From Pseudomonas wayambapalatensis (GTDB lineage: Bacteria; Pseudomonadota; Gammaproteobacteria; Pseudomonadales; Pseudomonadaceae), in contig CP077096.1 of NCBI GenBank assembly GCA_014268975.2, positions 553,001 through 617,000 on the forward strand: DNA of 64,000 nucleotides, written 5' to 3'. A model generated the notes under the pieces. It had not been told where the DNA came from and ran no database searches. It saw only the letters and a list, made by a program, of their open reading frames with translations. Of the stretch, positions 44,193 through 53,769 are shown piece after piece. Made by a program: the position numbers and the translations under genes. Position 1 is the stretch's first letter. Each line of letters starts with the position of its first letter.

Positions 44193-45035
44193 ATGGCCCG
44201 ATCAGTCGAAATTATCTTAGGATATGTCGATACGCCCGTCGGTGCAGGCGCGGCGGCCAGCTCGCTTATAGATCAATACAACAGTGACAAGAAGGGCTTT
44301 TCCCTGGTGAGCCAAAGTGCCCAGACAGGTGCTGCGGTCGCAGGCGTTACGTCGATTGTGAGGCTGACGGCGGGGTTCACACCGTTTCTGAATATAAAGA
44401 CGAATACGTTAGCGGCGACCACTGTGTTGCTGAAAATTACGGCAGAGTATCGCCAGGATCAGAAATTTGATTCTGGAGATGTATTGAGCTTGGTTGGGAA
44501 TGTCGCAGGGGTTGTCGGAAGTGTTGCTTTATTGGCCGGTTCTGGGCCTGTTGCAGTTGTCTTGACCGGTGTAGGTGTTTTTACTAATGTGGCGGGAGTG
44601 GTCGGGAGTGATGCTGCGAAAAATTTGTATGATTCGTTGTTGTCACCTGTACTGGAGAAATATTTCGTTGCAGATCCAGGTGCTGTTTATCCAGATTACT
44701 GGGTGGCACCGGATTTGACGCTTGCATCTTTGGGGCAGATTAGTGCAGCCTATTCGGGCCGGATTGCAGTAAGTAATTGGGATCCCGATACTCAGGTGGT
44801 GTTGCTCGGTAGTGATCATTCTCATACTTACGGTGTGATGGGGAGTAGTGGGGGGAGTGGGTATGTTGAAAATGGTGCTGGACCTGGTCAGGTAGTCGAA
44901 CCCAGCGGTAATTCTATAGGGGTAGGGCCTTTGATTTTTCCAGTGCCTGAGTCACCAGGCTGGAGTATTGATATTGGTCCTTTTGAGATCATCCAACCTG
45001 GCATGGGTCTTGGAGGGGGCGATAAATATCACTGA
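44193..45035 (+). CDS. unassigned protein with long hydrophobic Gly/Val-rich segment, candidate membrane-active effector
   Basis: 280 residues with no signal peptide. Residues about 97-139 are strongly hydrophobic and Gly/Val/Ala-rich (NVAGVVGSVALLAGSGPVAVVL, GVGVFTNVAGVVGSDA), a shorter one lies at 45-80, and the C-terminal 130 residues are Gly-, Ser- and Pro-rich and probably secreted or exposed (SHTYGVMGSSGGSGYVENGAGPG). The arrangement recalls the 304-residue protein at 6070. It is coupled to an oxygenase upstream and to a small membrane protein downstream, which fits toxin plus immunity, but no family is recognised. Confidence 0.5.
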   Translation: MARSVEIILGYVDTPVGAGAAASSLIDQYNSDKKGFSLVSQSAQTGAAVAGVTSIVRLTAGFTPFLNIKTNTLAATTVLLKITAEYRQDQKFDSGDVLSLVGNVAGVVGSVALLAGSGPVAVVLTGVGVFTNVAGVVGSDAAKNLYDSLLSPVLEKYFVADPGAVYPDYWVAPDLTLASLGQISAAYSGRIAVSNWDPDTQVVLLGSDHSHTYGVMGSSGGSGYVENGAGPGQVVEPSGNSIGVGPLIFPVPESPGWSIDIGPFEIIQPGMGLGGGDKYH

Positions 45036-45073
45036 TGATGGACTAGATCAAGTGGCTGTCCATGGAGGGGCGT

Positions 45074-45622
45074 ATGGCTTCATTTGCCGAGTTTTATAAG
45101 ATACTCAAGGCGTCCCCTCCATTGAGGCGTATTAAGTTGCTTTTGCTTGTCATGGTTTGTCTGGTGGCCAGTGCCGCACTATATTTTAGTGGGTGGGAAG
45201 TCTACCGCATGCCTGATGTCTCTAGACAGACGGTTATTGAAGGGCGGGTATCCGGTTATCCAAGTAGCTGGGAACACAACCGTTCGATCGTGAGGTTCGC
45301 CGTTGCGTACAAGTTGGATGGAGTCACAGAGGGAAAACCTATCTATCTCTACCAAAAGCTGTACGAGCAGTCGGGTTTACGGATTAATTCCAAGGTCCTC
45401 CTGAATGTGGAGCGCCTGGAAGAAGGCAGTATGGTTCGTGAACTTGCTACGTTGGACGGACGGGTTCTCTACAATGACCGGCTCCACCGACAGGTTGTCG
45501 CCTGGAACAATAAATCGATAAGAGCCATAGTGGTGATGTTGGGGTTGGTGTCGATCCTCATCGCACTCGCTATGTTGGTGATCGCTGTGCGTCATCGGCG
45601 CGAGCTTTTTCAGGCCGGATGA
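45074..45622 (+). CDS. two-TM membrane protein, DUF3592-like, candidate immunity protein
   Basis: 182 residues from ATG 45074, preceded by GGAGGGGCGT; an ATG at 45062 overlaps that site. One membrane helix at each end (LLLLVMVCLVASAALYFSGW and VVMLGLVSILIALAMLVIAV) encloses a periplasmic beta-rich domain (RQTVIEGRVSGYPSSWEHNRSIVRFAVAYKLDG), the topology of DUF3592 proteins. It comes right after the candidate effector and is the last gene before the right direct repeat. Confidence 0.5.
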   Translation: MASFAEFYKILKASPPLRRIKLLLLVMVCLVASAALYFSGWEVYRMPDVSRQTVIEGRVSGYPSSWEHNRSIVRFAVAYKLDGVTEGKPIYLYQKLYEQSGLRINSKVLLNVERLEEGSMVRELATLDGRVLYNDRLHRQVVAWNNKSIRAIVVMLGLVSILIALAMLVIAVRHRRELFQAG

Positions 45623-45690
45623 CCCGCTCGCGCAAGAAGATCCTCGACGAAGGCGAGCGTACCCGCGCTGCCAAGAAAGCCAAGAACTGA
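45619..45690 (+). other. 23-residue ORF that fuses four new codons to the duplicated typA tail
   Basis: ATG overlaps the previous stop (ATGA) and reads [20 protein letters not shown] then AKN, i.e. the TypA C-terminus in frame. Probably an accident of the insertion, but the overlap means it could be translated. Confidence 0.3.
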
Positions 45691-45746
45691 GTTAGCTCAG
45701 GCTGAATGAAAACGCCCCCGGTCGAAAGGCCGGGGGCGTTTTTGTT
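45631..45746. repeat. 116-bp direct repeat, right copy (typA tail plus terminator)
   Basis: Matches 43209-43324 except for one base. It delimits the cassette on the right and provides a terminator for its genes. Confidence 0.97.
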
Positions 45747-45771
45747 TGTCTGCAGCTTGCGTTGTGTTCGT

Positions 45772-45816
45772 GCCGGCCTCTTCGCGGGCTTGCCCCGCGA
45801 AGAGGCCCGAACCGGC
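45772..45816. repeat. REP-like hairpin
   Basis: GCCGGCCTCTTCGCGGG pairs with CCCCGCGAAGAGGCC. It lies between the duplicated typA terminator and the YkgJ-like gene. Confidence 0.75.
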
Positions 45817-45825
45817 GCTACAGGC

Positions 45826-46230
45826 CTATCGCCCAACCACCTTGGGCTTGTATGCACAATACCCCGGCCGCGGTCCGACCTTGGGGTGGTTGCGGCAGGT
45901 GTCCGGGCGCTTGTCATAAATGGTGCACAGCCGGCTCTTGCGGTCCAGATACATGCAATCGTCGTTGCTCATTCGGGTCAGGGTGAAAATGCCCGACTTC
46001 TGGTTGAAGCGCTCGATGATGCCTTCTTTCTGCAGGCGCTTGGCGACGTTCTTCGGCGGCTCGTCCTTCTCGAACTCGTCCACCACGCCGATGCGGATCA
46101 GATCCTTGATCTTCACCTCCACAGGCAGGGTACAGCAGGTCGAATGGCAGCCATGGCACATGCTGCTGGTGTAGCGCTGCCAGGTTTCCAGGCGGTCGAC
46201 TTCGGCGGCGGCGATCAGGGTCGGTTTCAT
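45826..46230 (-). CDS. YkgJ-family cysteine-cluster protein
   Basis: 134 residues from ATG 46230. Conserved cysteines (SMCHGCHSTCC, DDCMYLD, RLCTIYDKRPDTCRNHP) match the CxxCxxxCC and C-x-C pattern of YkgJ/UPF0153 proteins thought to bind a metal, zinc or Fe-S. Function is not established. Confidence 0.85.
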   Translation of the reverse strand: MKPTLIAAAEVDRLETWQRYTSSMCHGCHSTCCTLPVEVKIKDLIRIGVVDEFEKDEPPKNVAKRLQKEGIIERFNQKSGIFTLTRMSNDDCMYLDRKSRLCTIYDKRPDTCRNHPKVGPRPGYCAYKPKVVGR

Positions 46231-46417
46231 TTTAATAGTGGGCGGATCACGGTCTTGGGGCGCGCGATCATACCGGAGTTGTTCAATTTGTGAACAACCT
46301 TTTGCCGGAATCGCCAAGGCGGCATGAAAACTGCGAACCGTAGCCTGTCACTCCCTGTCGAAGGGTCTAGTCTCTTCAATCTCCCTCCGTATTCGTCAAC
46401 TTGCCCGAGGATGCCGC

Positions 46418-48868
46418 ATGTCCCAGGAACCCAAAGCTCGTGACGCCGAGGTGGCCGCTTTTCGCGCCGCTGTACTGGACAAACTGACCTACGCGGTCGG
46501 CAAGGACCCGGAACATGCCTTCGACCATGACTGGTTCGAAGCCATCGCCCTGGCCGCCCGCGATCACATGGTCGACCACTGGATGGACCACACCCGCCAG
46601 GCCTACCGGCGCAGCCAGAAGCGGGTCTACTACCTTTCCCTGGAGTTCCTCATCGGCCGGCTGCTGTACGACAGCCTGAGCAACCTGGGCTATCTGGAGA
46701 TCGCCCGTGAAGCGCTCGAGGGGCTGGACGTGGACCTTGAACGCATCCGCCTGCTCGAGCCCGATGCCGCGCTGGGCAATGGCGGCCTGGGACGGCTGGC
46801 GGCGTGCTTCATGGAAAGCATGTCGACCCTCGGCATCGCTGCCCATGGCTACGGTATCCGCTACGAGCACGGGCTGTTCCGCCAGGCCATCGTCGATGGC
46901 TGGCAGCAGGAGCAGACCGAGAACTGGCTGGACTTCGGCAACCCCTGGGAGTTCGAGCGCGCCGAGGTGATCTATCCGATCAGTTTTGGCGGCAGTGTCG
47001 AAACGCTGCACGACGCCCAGGGTGTTGCCCGGCAGGTCTGGACGCCGGGCGAAACCGTGCGTGCCGTGGCCTACGATACGCCCGTGGTCGGCTGGCGCGG
47101 CTCCAGCGTCAACACCCTGCGCCTGTGGCGCGCCCGGGCGCTCGAAGAGTTGCACCTGGAGCGCTTCAATGCCGGCGATCACCTGGGGGCGGTGGCCGAA
47201 GTGGCGCGGGCCGAAAGCATCTCGCGGGTGCTTTACCCGGCGGACAGCACCGAAGCGGGGCAGGAATTGCGCCTGCGCCAGGAATACTTCTTCGTCTCCG
47301 CGTCGCTGCAGGATCTGCTGCGACGTCACCTGAACATGCACGATGACCTGCTCAACCTGCCGGACTCGGCGGCGATCCAGCTCAACGACACCCACCCCTC
47401 GATCGCCGTCGCCGAGCTGATGCGCCTGCTGGTCGACCAGCATGCCATTCCCTGGGAAAAGGCCTGGGAGCTGACGGTCGGCACCTTGGCCTACACCAAC
47501 CACACCCTGCTGCCCGAGGCCCTGGAAACCTGGCCTGTGGCGCTGATGGAACGCATGCTGCCGCGGCACATGCAGATCATCTACCTGATCAACGCGTACC
47601 ACATCGACGCGCTGCGGGCCAAAGGGCTGCACGACTTCGACGTGCTGCGCGCGGTGTCGCTGATCGAGGAGGACAACGGCCGCCGTGTGCGCATGGGCAA
47701 CCTGGCGTTTCTCGGCTCGCACAGCGTCAACGGCGTGTCGGCGCTGCACAGCAAGCTGATGAAGAGCACGGTATTCGCCGAACTGCACAAGCTGTATCCG
47801 CAGCGGATCAACAACAAGACCAACGGCATCACCTTCCGCCGCTGGCTGTACCAGGCCAATCCGCAGTTGACCGGCATGTTGGTCGACGCCCTGGGCGCCG
47901 AGGTGCTGGACGATCCGGAGGGCAAGCTCAAGGCGCTGGCGCCCCACGCCGAGAAAGCCACCTTCCGCAAGCAGTTCGCCGCCCAGCGCCTGCATAGCAA
48001 GCGCGCACTGGCGAGCATCATCCAGGACCGCATCGGCGTGACGGTCAACCCCGAAGCGTTGTTCGACGTGCAGGTCAAGCGTATCCACGAGTACAAGCGC
48101 CAGTTGCTCAACCTGTTGCATACCGTCGCGCTGTACCAGGCCATGCGCAATGACCCCGGCACCCCGTGGGCGCCGCGGGTGAAGATCTTCGCCGGCAAGG
48201 CGGCAGCCAGCTATCACCAGGCCAAGCTGATCATCAAGCTGACCAACGACATCGCTCGGGTGGTCAACAACGACCCCACCGTGCGCGGGCTGCTCAAGGT
48301 GGTGTTCCTGCCCAACTACAACGTCAGCCTGGCCGAGAGCATCATCCCGGCGGCCGACCTTTCCGAGCAGATCTCCACTGCCGGGTACGAAGCGTCCGGC
48401 ACCAGCAACATGAAGTTCGCCCTCAACGGCGCGCTGACCATCGGCACCCTCGATGGTGCCAACGTCGAGATGTGCGAGCAGGTCGGCGCGGAAAACATGT
48501 TCATCTTCGGCCTGACCGCCCAGCAGGTCGAGGCGCGCAAGCGTGCGGGCGATTTTGGTGCAGCGGCGGCCGTGGCCGCCTCCGGGCGCCTGGGCGATGT
48601 GTTGCAGGCGATCCGCAGCGGGGTGTTCTCGCCGGATGATCCAGGGCGCTATGCCGGGCTGATCGACGGCCTGGTGGCCTACGACCGCTTCCTGCTGTGC
48701 GCCGATTTCGATGCGTACTGGGACGCCCAGCGGCGGGTCGAGGAGCTGTGGCATACGCCGCAGGAGTGGTGGCGCATGGCGGTGCTCAATACCGCACGGA
48801 TGGGCTGGTTCTCGTCGGACCGCACCATTCGCGAATATGCCACCGAGATATGGAAGGCGTTGGATTAG
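46418..48868 (+). CDS. glgP: glycogen/starch phosphorylase
   Basis: 816 residues, full length. The PLP-lysine block EASGTSNMKFALNGALTIGTLDGANVE, and the NLGYLEIAREALEG and GNGGLGRLAACFMES blocks, are typical. It releases glucose 1-phosphate from glycogen. Transcribed alone, upstream of the fructose-bisphosphatase gene, after a short 187-base intergenic stretch. Confidence 0.95.
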   Translation: MSQEPKARDAEVAAFRAAVLDKLTYAVGKDPEHAFDHDWFEAIALAARDHMVDHWMDHTRQAYRRSQKRVYYLSLEFLIGRLLYDSLSNLGYLEIAREALEGLDVDLERIRLLEPDAALGNGGLGRLAACFMESMSTLGIAAHGYGIRYEHGLFRQAIVDGWQQEQTENWLDFGNPWEFERAEVIYPISFGGSVETLHDAQGVARQVWTPGETVRAVAYDTPVVGWRGSSVNTLRLWRARALEELHLERFNAGDHLGAVAEVARAESISRVLYPADSTEAGQELRLRQEYFFVSASLQDLLRRHLNMHDDLLNLPDSAAIQLNDTHPSIAVAELMRLLVDQHAIPWEKAWELTVGTLAYTNHTLLPEALETWPVALMERMLPRHMQIIYLINAYHIDALRAKGLHDFDVLRAVSLIEEDNGRRVRMGNLAFLGSHSVNGVSALHSKLMKSTVFAELHKLYPQRINNKTNGITFRRWLYQANPQLTGMLVDALGAEVLDDPEGKLKALAPHAEKATFRKQFAAQRLHSKRALASIIQDRIGVTVNPEALFDVQVKRIHEYKRQLLNLLHTVALYQAMRNDPGTPWAPRVKIFAGKAAASYHQAKLIIKLTNDIARVVNNDPTVRGLLKVVFLPNYNVSLAESIIPAADLSEQISTAGYEASGTSNMKFALNGALTIGTLDGANVEMCEQVGAENMFIFGLTAQQVEARKRAGDFGAAAAVAASGRLGDVLQAIRSGVFSPDDPGRYAGLIDGLVAYDRFLLCADFDAYWDAQRRVEELWHTPQEWWRMAVLNTARMGWFSSDRTIREYATEIWKALD

Positions 48869-48887
48869 CAGGGTGTCAGTTCCGGCC

Positions 48888-48976
48888 CTATCGCGGGGCA
48901 AGCCCGCTCCCACAGGTGCACCGTTGGTTTCGGGATCAGCGGGGTGCCTGTGGGAGCGGGCTTGCCCCGCGATCAG
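48888..48976. repeat. REP pair
   Basis: CTATCGCGGGGCAAGCCCGC and its inverted mate (GCGGGCTTGCCCCGCGAT) lie between glgP and fbp. Confidence 0.85.
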
Positions 48977-49114
48977 GTCGCCGCCGACCAACTGCCTGAA
49001 CTCATCGCCTGAACCACCGTCTGATCCGCCAGGCGAGTCTCTTCGCTCGCTAGGCTGCCACTCTCCCTGTAAACTGCGGGGGTTTTTCTACCCCTTTCCA
49101 CTTCGGAGCCATAC

Positions 49115-50125
49115 ATGTCCCGCGTTACCCTGAGTCGCTATCTGATTGAGCAGACCCGCAGCAACAACACTCCTGCCGATCTGCGCTTCCTGATCGAAGT
49201 GGTGGCGCGCGCGTGCAAGGAGATCAGCCACCACGTGTCCAAGGGCGCCCTGGGCGGCGTGCTGGGCAGCATGGGCACCGAAAACGTGCAAGGCGAAGTG
49301 CAGAAGAAGCTCGACGTCATCTCCAACGACATCCTGCTCGAGGCCAACGAGTGGGGCGGCCACCTGGCCGGCATGGCGTCCGAAGAAATGGACAACGCTT
49401 ACCAGATCCCGGGCAAGTACCCCAAAGGCGCCTACCTGCTGGTCTTCGACCCGCTGGACGGTTCGTCGAACATCGACGTCAACGTCTCGGTCGGCACCAT
49501 CTTCTCGGTGCTGCGTTGCCCGAACGAATACCTGAGCCAGAACGAAACCCTCAACGAAAACGCCTTCCTGCAACCAGGCACCCAGCAGGTCGCCGCCGGT
49601 TATGCGATCTACGGCCCGCAGACCATGCTGATCCTCACCCTGGGCAACGGCGTCAAGGGCTTCACCCTGGACCGCGAACTGGGCAGCTTCGTCCTGACCC
49701 ACGAAAACATCCGCGTGCCGGAAACCACCGCCGAATTCGCCATCAACATGTCCAACCAGCGCCACTGGGAAGCCCCGGTGCAGCGTTACGTGGGCGAGCT
49801 GCTGGCCGGTGAGACCGGGCCGCTGAAGAAGAACTACAACATGCGCTGGATCGCCTCGATGGTGGCCGACGTGCACCGCATCCTGACCCGTGGCGGCCTG
49901 TTCATGTACCCGCGCGACGCTCGCGAGCCGAGCAAGCCGGGCAAGCTGCGCCTGATGTACGAAGCCAACCCGATGTCGTTCATCATCGAGCAGGCTGGCG
50001 GCGCATCGACCAACGGTTACGAGCGTATCCTCGACATCAAGCCTGAGAGCCTGCACCAGCGTGTGTCGGTGATTCTGGGCTCGAAGGAAGAGGTCGAGCG
50101 CGTCACCGCCTATCACAAGGAGTAA
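49115..50125 (+). CDS. fbp: fructose-1,6-bisphosphatase, class I
   Basis: 336 residues. The metal and substrate motif [20 protein letters not shown] and a C-terminal [18 protein letters not shown] are diagnostic. It catalyses the gluconeogenic step from fructose 1,6-bisphosphate to fructose 6-phosphate, important in Pseudomonas growing on amino acids or acids. Confidence 0.97.
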   Translation: MSRVTLSRYLIEQTRSNNTPADLRFLIEVVARACKEISHHVSKGALGGVLGSMGTENVQGEVQKKLDVISNDILLEANEWGGHLAGMASEEMDNAYQIPGKYPKGAYLLVFDPLDGSSNIDVNVSVGTIFSVLRCPNEYLSQNETLNENAFLQPGTQQVAAGYAIYGPQTMLILTLGNGVKGFTLDRELGSFVLTHENIRVPETTAEFAINMSNQRHWEAPVQRYVGELLAGETGPLKKNYNMRWIASMVADVHRILTRGGLFMYPRDAREPSKPGKLRLMYEANPMSFIIEQAGGASTNGYERILDIKPESLHQRVSVILGSKEEVERVTAYHKE

Positions 50126-50128
50126 GTC

Positions 50129-50725
50129 ATGCTCGCACCTTGGCAGCCGTTGCTGGAGTGGTGGTTCGGTTGGGGCACCAGTGCCCAGGCCGTGGCTGAC
50201 GAGAAGAGTACGCAGTGGTTCGGCAAGCATCACGATGCCGATGCCCAGGCACTGTTCGGCGATCTGGTCGAACAGGCCCTGGCCGGTGGGCTCGACGAGT
50301 GGCAGCAAAGCCCGCAGGGCTGGCTTGGTCTGTTGCTCCTGCTCGACCAGTTGCCGCGCATGATCTACCGCGACACGCCGCGCGCCTTCGAGGGCGACCG
50401 GCGTGCCCAGGTGGTGGCCATGCAGGGTTTGCAGAAGGGCTGGGATTATCAGCTGCTGCCGATCCAGCGCGTGTTCGTGCTGCTGGTGCTGGAGCACGCC
50501 GAGGTGCTGGATTGGCAGAACCTGTGCGTGGAGCGCTACCGGACGTTGCTGGACGAGCAGCCTGAGGCCAATCGTCGGCTGTTCGAAGGCTTCCTGGACT
50601 ATGCCGAGCAGCACCAGCGGGTGATCGCTCGGTTCGGCCGTTTCCCGCATCGCAATCTGTTGCTGGGGCGGCCGAGTACCAGTGAAGAGATGGACTTTCT
50701 GCTGGAGCCGGGCTCCCGGTTCTAG
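50129..50725 (+). CDS. DUF924 family protein
   Basis: 198 residues, starting three bases after fbp and probably cotranscribed. It is helical with the conserved LLLLDQLPRMIYRDTPRAFEGD block and the EHAEVLDWQN and FPHRN segments that define DUF924. Function unknown in general; a link with fbp is common by position. Confidence 0.88.
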   Translation: MLAPWQPLLEWWFGWGTSAQAVADEKSTQWFGKHHDADAQALFGDLVEQALAGGLDEWQQSPQGWLGLLLLLDQLPRMIYRDTPRAFEGDRRAQVVAMQGLQKGWDYQLLPIQRVFVLLVLEHAEVLDWQNLCVERYRTLLDEQPEANRRLFEGFLDYAEQHQRVIARFGRFPHRNLLLGRPSTSEEMDFLLEPGSRF

Positions 50726-50734
50726 ATCAGCGCA

Positions 50735-50766
50735 GCCTTCTTCGCGGGTTTACCCGCGAAGAAGGC
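50735..50766. terminator. convergent-gene hairpin (bidirectional terminator)
   Basis: GCCTTCTTCGCGGGT and ACCCGCGAAGAAGGC, perfect 15-base arms separated by TT, between DUF924 and the chemoreceptor gene that faces it. Confidence 0.7.
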
Positions 50767-50777
50767 GCCGTCGAACC

Positions 50778-52667
50778 TTAGATCCTGAAACTCCCCACCA
50801 ACTGCTTCAACCGATCGACCTGATGCTCCAGGTCGTTGCAGGCACGCAAGGTGCTCTGCAGGTTCTGCACCCCTTGCTGGTTCAGCGTATTGATCTCGGT
50901 GATGTCGACATTGATCGACTCGACCACTGACGTCTGCTCTTCGGTCGCCGTAGCCACCGACTGGTTCATGCCGTCGATCTCGCCGATACGTTGGGTCACG
51001 CTGCCCAGGCGGTCACCTGCGCGGTTGGCGATCTCGACGCTGTGATCACTGTGCTGCTGGCTCTGGTTCATGGTGCTCACCGCCACTTGCGCGCCAGCCT
51101 GCAGTTCCTCGATCAACCCCTGCACCTGCTGCGCCGACTCCTGGGTGCGGTGCGCCAGGTTGCGCACTTCGTCGGCCACCACGGCAAAGCCGCGCCCGGC
51201 CTCGCCGGCCCGTGCGGCCTCGATGGCGGCGTTTAGCGCCAGCAGGTTGGTCTGCTGGGAGATGCCGCTGATCACGTCGAGAATCTGGCCGATGTTCACC
51301 GTGTGGGCGTTGAGCGTCTCGATGTTGCCGCACGAATCGCTGATCCGCGCCGACAGCTTGTTCATCACATCGATGGTCTGGCCAACCACCTGCTGGCCTT
51401 CCGCGGCCAGGTCACGGGCGTCGCTGGAGTGCTGCGAGGCGAGGGCGGCGTTCTGGGCAATCTCCTGGGCTGCGGCGCCCAGCTGGTTGATCGCCGCCGC
51501 CACGCTGCTGGTGCGGCTCGACTGCTGGTCGGCATTTTCGATGGAGGCGTTGGAGGCACTCACCACTTGGCTGGCCACGGCGTTGACCTGGCCAGTGGCC
51601 GAGGCCACTTCGCGGATCGACTCGTGAATACGCTCGACGAAGCGGTTGAACGATTGCCCCAGGCTGCCGAACTCGTCCTGGCCGTGGATGGTCAGGCGCC
51701 GGGTCAGGTCGCCTTCGCCCTCGGCGATGTCACGCATCGCGCGGCCCATGACATGCAGCGGCTCCATCAGCACGCGGATCAACAGGCCGAGCAGGGCGAT
51801 GATCACCACTATCGCGATCAGCGTTGCCACCACTGCCGAGGTGCGCAGTTCGCCCAGCATGGCGAAGGCGGCGTCCTGATCCAGGACCAGGGCGACGTAC
51901 CAGTCCGCCGGCACGCCATCGACGTGGCTGAAGCTGATGAACTGGCTGCGTCCGTCCGCTTCGACTTCAGCCATGCCCTTGGCGATGCGCGGGGTAGCGT
52001 TGGGGTAGAGGTCGGCCAGGGTCTTGAGCGCCAGGTCGGCCTTTGGATGGATGAGGATCTTGCCTTCACCGTTGACGATGAAGGCGTGGCCCTTGCCGCC
52101 GAAGTCCAGGGCATTGACCAGGTTGCTGATGGTCTGCAGGTCAGTGTCGACGCCGCTGACGCCGATCAGTTGCCCGGCCTGCTGCACGGGCGTGGCGAGG
52201 GTGACCACCAGCTTGCCGGCCGACGCCGAGATATAGGGCTCGGTGATGATGGTCTGGTTGGCGGCGCTGGCGGCCTTGTACCAGCCGCGGGCGCGCGGGT
52301 CGTAGTCGGGGGCGCGATTGCCGACCGGCACCGATTGCATGCGGCCATCTTTGCCGCCGAAGTAGGTGAGCTGGAAGTTGCTGGCATACACCGGCAGCGC
52401 CAGGCTGCGGTCAAGGCTGGCCTTCTGCGGCCCGTCCACGGCGATCTGCTGGGCCAGTGACTGCAGCAGTTGCATGCGGCTGTCGAGCCAGGTGCGGATG
52501 TTGCCCGCGGTCAGGTTGCCCAGGGCTTGCAGGTTGGTTTCGGTGTCGCTGCGCAGCGACTGGCGCTGGCGATAGTCGTTGAACAGCACGAAGCAGGCGA
52601 AGGCGACGGCCACCACGAGTGCGGCGGCCACCAGGATCTTGTGGCTGAACTTGAGATTTTTTGTCAT
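50778..52667 (-). CDS. methyl-accepting chemotaxis protein with dCache amino-acid sensor
   Basis: About 629 residues from ATG 52667. One N-terminal membrane helix, a double Cache domain, a second helix, HAMP and a signalling domain with the tip [21 protein letters not shown]. The sensor holds [12 protein letters not shown] and, later, GVSGVDTDL, which match the amino-acid-binding pattern of dCache_1 receptors (YxxRxRxWY and a distal Asp). Taxis toward amino acids or GABA is likely, in keeping with the amino-acid and histidine genes nearby. Confidence 0.88.
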   Translation of the reverse strand: MTKNLKFSHKILVAAALVVAVAFACFVLFNDYRQRQSLRSDTETNLQALGNLTAGNIRTWLDSRMQLLQSLAQQIAVDGPQKASLDRSLALPVYASNFQLTYFGGKDGRMQSVPVGNRAPDYDPRARGWYKAASAANQTIITEPYISASAGKLVVTLATPVQQAGQLIGVSGVDTDLQTISNLVNALDFGGKGHAFIVNGEGKILIHPKADLALKTLADLYPNATPRIAKGMAEVEADGRSQFISFSHVDGVPADWYVALVLDQDAAFAMLGELRTSAVVATLIAIVVIIALLGLLIRVLMEPLHVMGRAMRDIAEGEGDLTRRLTIHGQDEFGSLGQSFNRFVERIHESIREVASATGQVNAVASQVVSASNASIENADQQSSRTSSVAAAINQLGAAAQEIAQNAALASQHSSDARDLAAEGQQVVGQTIDVMNKLSARISDSCGNIETLNAHTVNIGQILDVISGISQQTNLLALNAAIEAARAGEAGRGFAVVADEVRNLAHRTQESAQQVQGLIEELQAGAQVAVSTMNQSQQHSDHSVEIANRAGDRLGSVTQRIGEIDGMNQSVATATEEQTSVVESINVDITEINTLNQQGVQNLQSTLRACNDLEHQVDRLKQLVGSFRI

Positions 52668-52889
52668 GTGCAAGGTCTGCGCAGGCATTTCGGGAGGAGG
52701 GTGCGGCAAAGGGCCACATCGCTGAATGCTATGTCGCCTGCGATGAAATAGCCATGAGCGTTTTGTGACAGCACCCGACCAACGGCATGGTACGAAAGCA
52801 GGGGTAGCAGGGAACCGGGGAGGCATTTTTGCTTCTAAGCTCTCTGCAGGCCGTCTCGCCTGTTGCATCCATCTCCAGGAGAGCCCTTC

Positions 52890-53144
52890 ATGTCGTTGCG
52901 TTCCCTCGCCCTGTTGTCCTTGTTGGTCGTCCTGACCGCCTGCAGCAAGATCAACCAGGAAAACTATTCCAAGCTCAAGGCCGGCATGAGCAAGGCCGAG
53001 GTCGAGCAGTTGCTCGGCTCGCCGAAGGAGTGCTCCGGAGCACTCGGCATGAGCAGTTGCACCTGGGGCGACGAGAAGAGTTTCATCAGTGTCCAGTACG
53101 CCGCTGACAAAGTGCTGATTTACTCCGGGCAGGGCCTCAAATGA
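52890..53144 (+). CDS. small SmpA/OmlA-like lipoprotein
   Basis: 84 residues from ATG 52890, preceded by CAGGAGAG. The signal peptide ends in VLTAC, followed by a short domain ([24 protein letters not shown]) resembling the SmpA/BamE-type fold. Its stop overlaps the lipocalin start. Possibly an outer-membrane assembly or maintenance lipoprotein; function not known. Confidence 0.75.
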   Translation: MSLRSLALLSLLVVLTACSKINQENYSKLKAGMSKAEVEQLLGSPKECSGALGMSSCTWGDEKSFISVQYAADKVLIYSGQGLK

Positions 53145-53713
53145 AGCGCGTGCACCTGTTGCTGGCGCTGGGTCTTGCGCTGGTGCTCGGCGGTTGTGCC
53201 AGCTCGTCGGTGGATTCGCTGGCGCCCAAGACGGCTGGCAACGTCGACCTCAAGCGCTACCAGGGCAAGTGGTTCGAGCTGGCACGCCTGCCGATGCGCT
53301 TCCAGGAAGGCTGTGCGCAATCCGAAGCCCATTACAACCTCAGGCCCGATGGCAGCCTGGGCGTGCTCAATCGTTGCCGTACCGAAGGTGACGAATGGCT
53401 GCGCGCCGAGGGCCGCGCCGGCATCGAGGAGCCGGGGCGCACCGACAAGTTGTGGGTGGAGTTCGACAACTGGTTCACTCGCCTGGTGCCGGGGCTGACC
53501 AAGGCGGACTACTGGATCCTGTACGTGGACGATCACTACCGTACCGCGATTGTCGGCAGCCCCAACCGCAAGTACCTGTGGATCCTGTCGCGAACCCCGA
53601 GCCTGCCGGCATGGGAGCGCGAGAATCTGTTGTCGAAGGCTCGCCAGCAGGGGTATGACACCAGCCGGCTGATCTGGCGGGTGTCGGACAAGGCAATCGT
53701 TGCCCGGCATTGA
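53141..53713 (+). CDS. blc: Blc-type outer-membrane lipocalin
   Basis: 190 residues. A lipobox (LVLGGC) is followed by the lipocalin motif [19 protein letters not shown] and the later [33 protein letters not shown] and DTSRLIW blocks. Bacterial lipocalins bind fatty acids or lysophospholipids in membrane stress. It overlaps the small lipoprotein, so the two are coupled. Confidence 0.9.
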   Translation: MKRVHLLLALGLALVLGGCASSSVDSLAPKTAGNVDLKRYQGKWFELARLPMRFQEGCAQSEAHYNLRPDGSLGVLNRCRTEGDEWLRAEGRAGIEEPGRTDKLWVEFDNWFTRLVPGLTKADYWILYVDDHYRTAIVGSPNRKYLWILSRTPSLPAWERENLLSKARQQGYDTSRLIWRVSDKAIVARH

Positions 53714-53769
53714 GTTGCCGGGTTCCAGATCCAGGCTTGGCGCGATCGAGCAGGTGATCGCGCCGGCTT

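Noticed and set aside
43209-45746. typA-tail duplication considered as an IS element
   Set aside because: There is no transposase and no terminal inverted repeats, and the direct repeats are far longer than IS target duplications.
46376-48991. An 871-codon open frame on the minus strand across glgP
   Set aside because: Antisense shadow of a recognised enzyme gene.
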